A program made the position numbers and the translations under genes. 22,606 nt of DNA from Firmicutes bacterium UBA2058 (GTDB lineage Bacteria > Bacillota > Clostridia > Tissierellales > Sedimentibacteraceae), in the NCBI GenBank assembly GCA_002332905.1, contig DDAM01000057.1:37418-60023 (forward strand). The letters run 5' to 3'. Below, piece after piece: positions 21,447 to 22,606 of this stretch; positions within the stretch are counted from its first letter, which is position 1, and every line of letters begins with the position of its first letter. Below the pieces are notes generated by a model. That model made no database searches and was not told where the DNA came from. It saw only the letters and a program-made list of their open reading frames with translations.

Positions 21447-22016
21447 ATGATATATAAAGATAACTTCTTTATAAAAAACATTCCAAATTTTATTACTTGT
21501 TTAAGAATAATATTTTCATTTTTATTATTAGTTATTAAAGCCTTTAGTGTATCATTTATTTTTGTATATATATTATGTGGGTTTAGTGATGTTGCAGATG
21601 GTTACGTTGCAAGAAAATATTCGTTAGTAACAAAGTTTGGCTCAAGATTTGACAGCCTAGCTGATGTTATATTTGTATTTGCTATGATATATATTTTACT
21701 TACCAATGTTAATTTATCAAAAGTATTGATATATTGGATTACATTAATTGCTATTATTAGAATTATCTCATGTATTATATCATTTATTAAATTTAAAAAA
21801 TTAGCATTTTTGCATACATATTTAAACAAATTTACAGGTGTAATGCTTTTTATTTTTCCTATTTTTATGATAAAATTTGATATAAGCATTATAGGTTGTA
21901 TAGCTTGTACAATATCAAGTATTTCTGCTATTGAGGAACTAATAATCAACATAAGGTCTGAAGATTTAAACTTAGATATGCATGGCGTTTGGAAAATACC
22001 TTTGAAGAGGGATTAA
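21447..22016 (+). CDS. CDP-alcohol phosphatidyltransferase family protein, 189 aa
   Basis: This integral membrane enzyme is of the class that joins CDP-diacylglycerol to an alcohol (PgsA-type). The signature DGx2ARx8Gx3Dx3D is complete: Asp51-Gly52, Ala55-Arg56, Gly65, Asp69, Asp73, with Asp48 just before. About five or six membrane segments are predicted. The alcohol substrate cannot be read from the sequence. The C-terminus (about residues 170-189, NLDMHGVWKIPLKRD) is polar. The ribosome binding site is modest (AAGGAA). It is followed 12 nt later by the broken phosphatase gene. Confidence 0.9.
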   Translation: MIYKDNFFIKNIPNFITCLRIIFSFLLLVIKAFSVSFIFVYILCGFSDVADGYVARKYSLVTKFGSRFDSLADVIFVFAMIYILLTNVNLSKVLIYWITLIAIIRIISCIISFIKFKKLAFLHTYLNKFTGVMLFIFPIFMIKFDISIIGCIACTISSISAIEELIINIRSEDLNLDMHGVWKIPLKRD

Positions 22017-22028
22017 AGGAGAAGTATT

Positions 22029-22465
22029 ATGACAACAATATATTTTGTAAGACATGCAGAACCTGATTATAATAATCACGATGATTTTTTTAGACCTTTA
22101 ACTGATAAGGGTATGAAGGATAGAATTAAGGTTACAAATTATTTATTGGATAAAAAAATAGATGTTATTTTATCTAGTCCATTTATAAGAGCTGTAGATA
22201 CTGTTGCTGATTTTGCGAAAAATGTTGGCTTAAGTATTGAAACAGTGGATGATTTTAGGGAAAGAAAAATTGATAATGTTTGGATAGAGGATTTTAATGG
22301 TTTTTTGGAAGCCACGGTACTGCACTTAGTACAATTATAAATTATTATGATAAGAGTTTTAACTATGACAACTTTAATGCAATTAGATCAGTTATGCCTT
22401 GGGTAGTTAAATTTGAATTTGAGGATAAAAGATGCGTTATTATTGAAGAAATAGATATGAATTGA
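22029..22465 (+). pseudogene. Histidine phosphatase (phosphoglycerate mutase-like) gene with internal deletion
   Basis: The N-terminal part (22029-22306 or so) encodes a normal histidine phosphatase start: IYFVRHAEPDYN with the catalytic RHA, then LSSPFIRAVDTV and FRERKIDNVWIEDF. The frame then ends at 22340. In another frame (+2), 22313-22465 encodes the family C-terminus: HGTALSTIINYYDKSFNYDN and MPWVVKFEFEDKRCVIIEE. The stretch normally lying between (roughly 55 residues) is absent, so the gene has lost an internal segment with a change of frame. Both catalytic histidine motifs survive, but on separate frames. A good ribosome binding site (AAGGAGAAG) precedes ATG 22029. An assembly error is the alternative explanation. 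Confidence 0.85.
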
Positions 22466-22487
22466 ACTGCTGTGGAACTGATGATAA

Positions 22488-22534
22488 ACATAGGTAGAGA
22501 TTGCAAAAAGACTAAACTCTATGTGTTAAATTTT
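22488..22534 (+). terminator. Possible terminator after the phosphatase remnant
   Basis: ACATAG (22488-22493) can pair with CTATGT (22519-22524) over a 25-nt loop, with TAAATTTT after it. The stem is short, so this is tentative. Confidence 0.3.
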
Positions 22535-22559
22535 GAATACACATTGAAGTTTTTATAAT
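22532..22559 (+). promoter_or_regulatory. Possible promoter of the gene running off the right edge
   Basis: TTTGAA (22532-22537) and a perfect TATAAT (22554-22559) are 16 nt apart. The -10 is good and the -35 weak. Confidence 0.5.
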
Positions 22560-22601
22560 CAAGACAAGTATGAGCAAAATATATAATAAAGGAGACCAAC
22601 T

Positions 22602-22606
22602 ATGAA
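22602..22606 (+). CDS. Start of a further gene, cut by the window edge
   Basis: AAGGAG (22589-22594) stands 7 nt before an ATG at 22602, which has a promoter-like sequence upstream. Only the start codon and two bases are visible, so no product can be named. Confidence 0.55.

Noticed and set aside
1..22606. CRISPR array, tRNA or rRNA genes, transposase or phage genes.
   Set aside because: I saw no regularly spaced repeats, no cloverleaf-like segments with the conserved T-arm sequence, and no transposase or phage proteins.

Overview
The window is AT-rich DNA from a low-GC, endospore-forming Firmicute, most likely an anaerobic member of the Clostridia (a Sedimentibacter/Tissierellales-like relative would fit, but I cannot name the species). 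The evidence is spoIVA with a sigma-E-like promoter, GGAGG-type ribosome binding sites, a DUF4364 gene and the clostridial gene order DUF512 - der - plsY - gpsA - (insert) - spoIVA - HlyD-like - yggS - sepF - yggT - ylmH - lspA - rluD - pyrR.

Layout. 1-2275: the 3' part of a triple-LysM protein with a Pro/Met-rich linker, a YncE-like beta-propeller gene, and a convergent DUF4364 regulator. 2276-4276: a reverse-strand M3 oligoendopeptidase. 4489-8988: the housekeeping operon DUF512 radical-SAM protein, der, plsY and gpsA, closed by a terminator at 9003-9028. 9045-11544: a self-contained TetR / ABC ATPase / FtsX permease cassette with its own near-consensus promoter and a 13-bp inverted-repeat operator. 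It sits between gpsA and spoIVA, which are usually neighbours in Clostridia. 11624-13163: spoIVA. 13240-19671: a long co-directional run covering a HlyD-like envelope protein, PLP homeostasis (yggS), cell division (sepF, yggT, ylmH), mtnN, lspA, rluD and pyrR, closed by a strong terminator. 19693-20445: a reverse-strand membrane-anchored protein with two DUF305 domains. 20552-22606: exonuclease III-type nuclease, CDP-alcohol phosphatidyltransferase, a broken histidine phosphatase gene, and the first codon of a further gene.

The most unusual content is in the mRNA leaders. Family 1 (copies at about 677-750, 4582-4639 and 18038-18105) is an asymmetric hairpin of the form CCATGC-ACAA...TTGT-(8-10 nt)-GCATGG, ending a fixed distance before an ATG. 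At the DUF512 gene and at rluD the hairpin lies inside a short leader ORF whose stop codon overlaps the start codon of the main gene, which suggests translational coupling. Family 2 is a three-hairpin leader shared by der and pyrR, with compensatory base changes; its last hairpin sits 5-6 nt before the Shine-Dalgarno sequence. The exonuclease gene carries only that last hairpin. I recognise neither family as a named RNA class. They may be cis-regulatory RNAs or transcribed palindromic repeats.

Other points of interest are a probable ATT start codon for spoIVA, which gives exactly the length I recall for Bacillus SpoIVA, an internal deletion in the histidine phosphatase gene, and mtnN occupying the place between ylmH and lspA where divIVA is often found.
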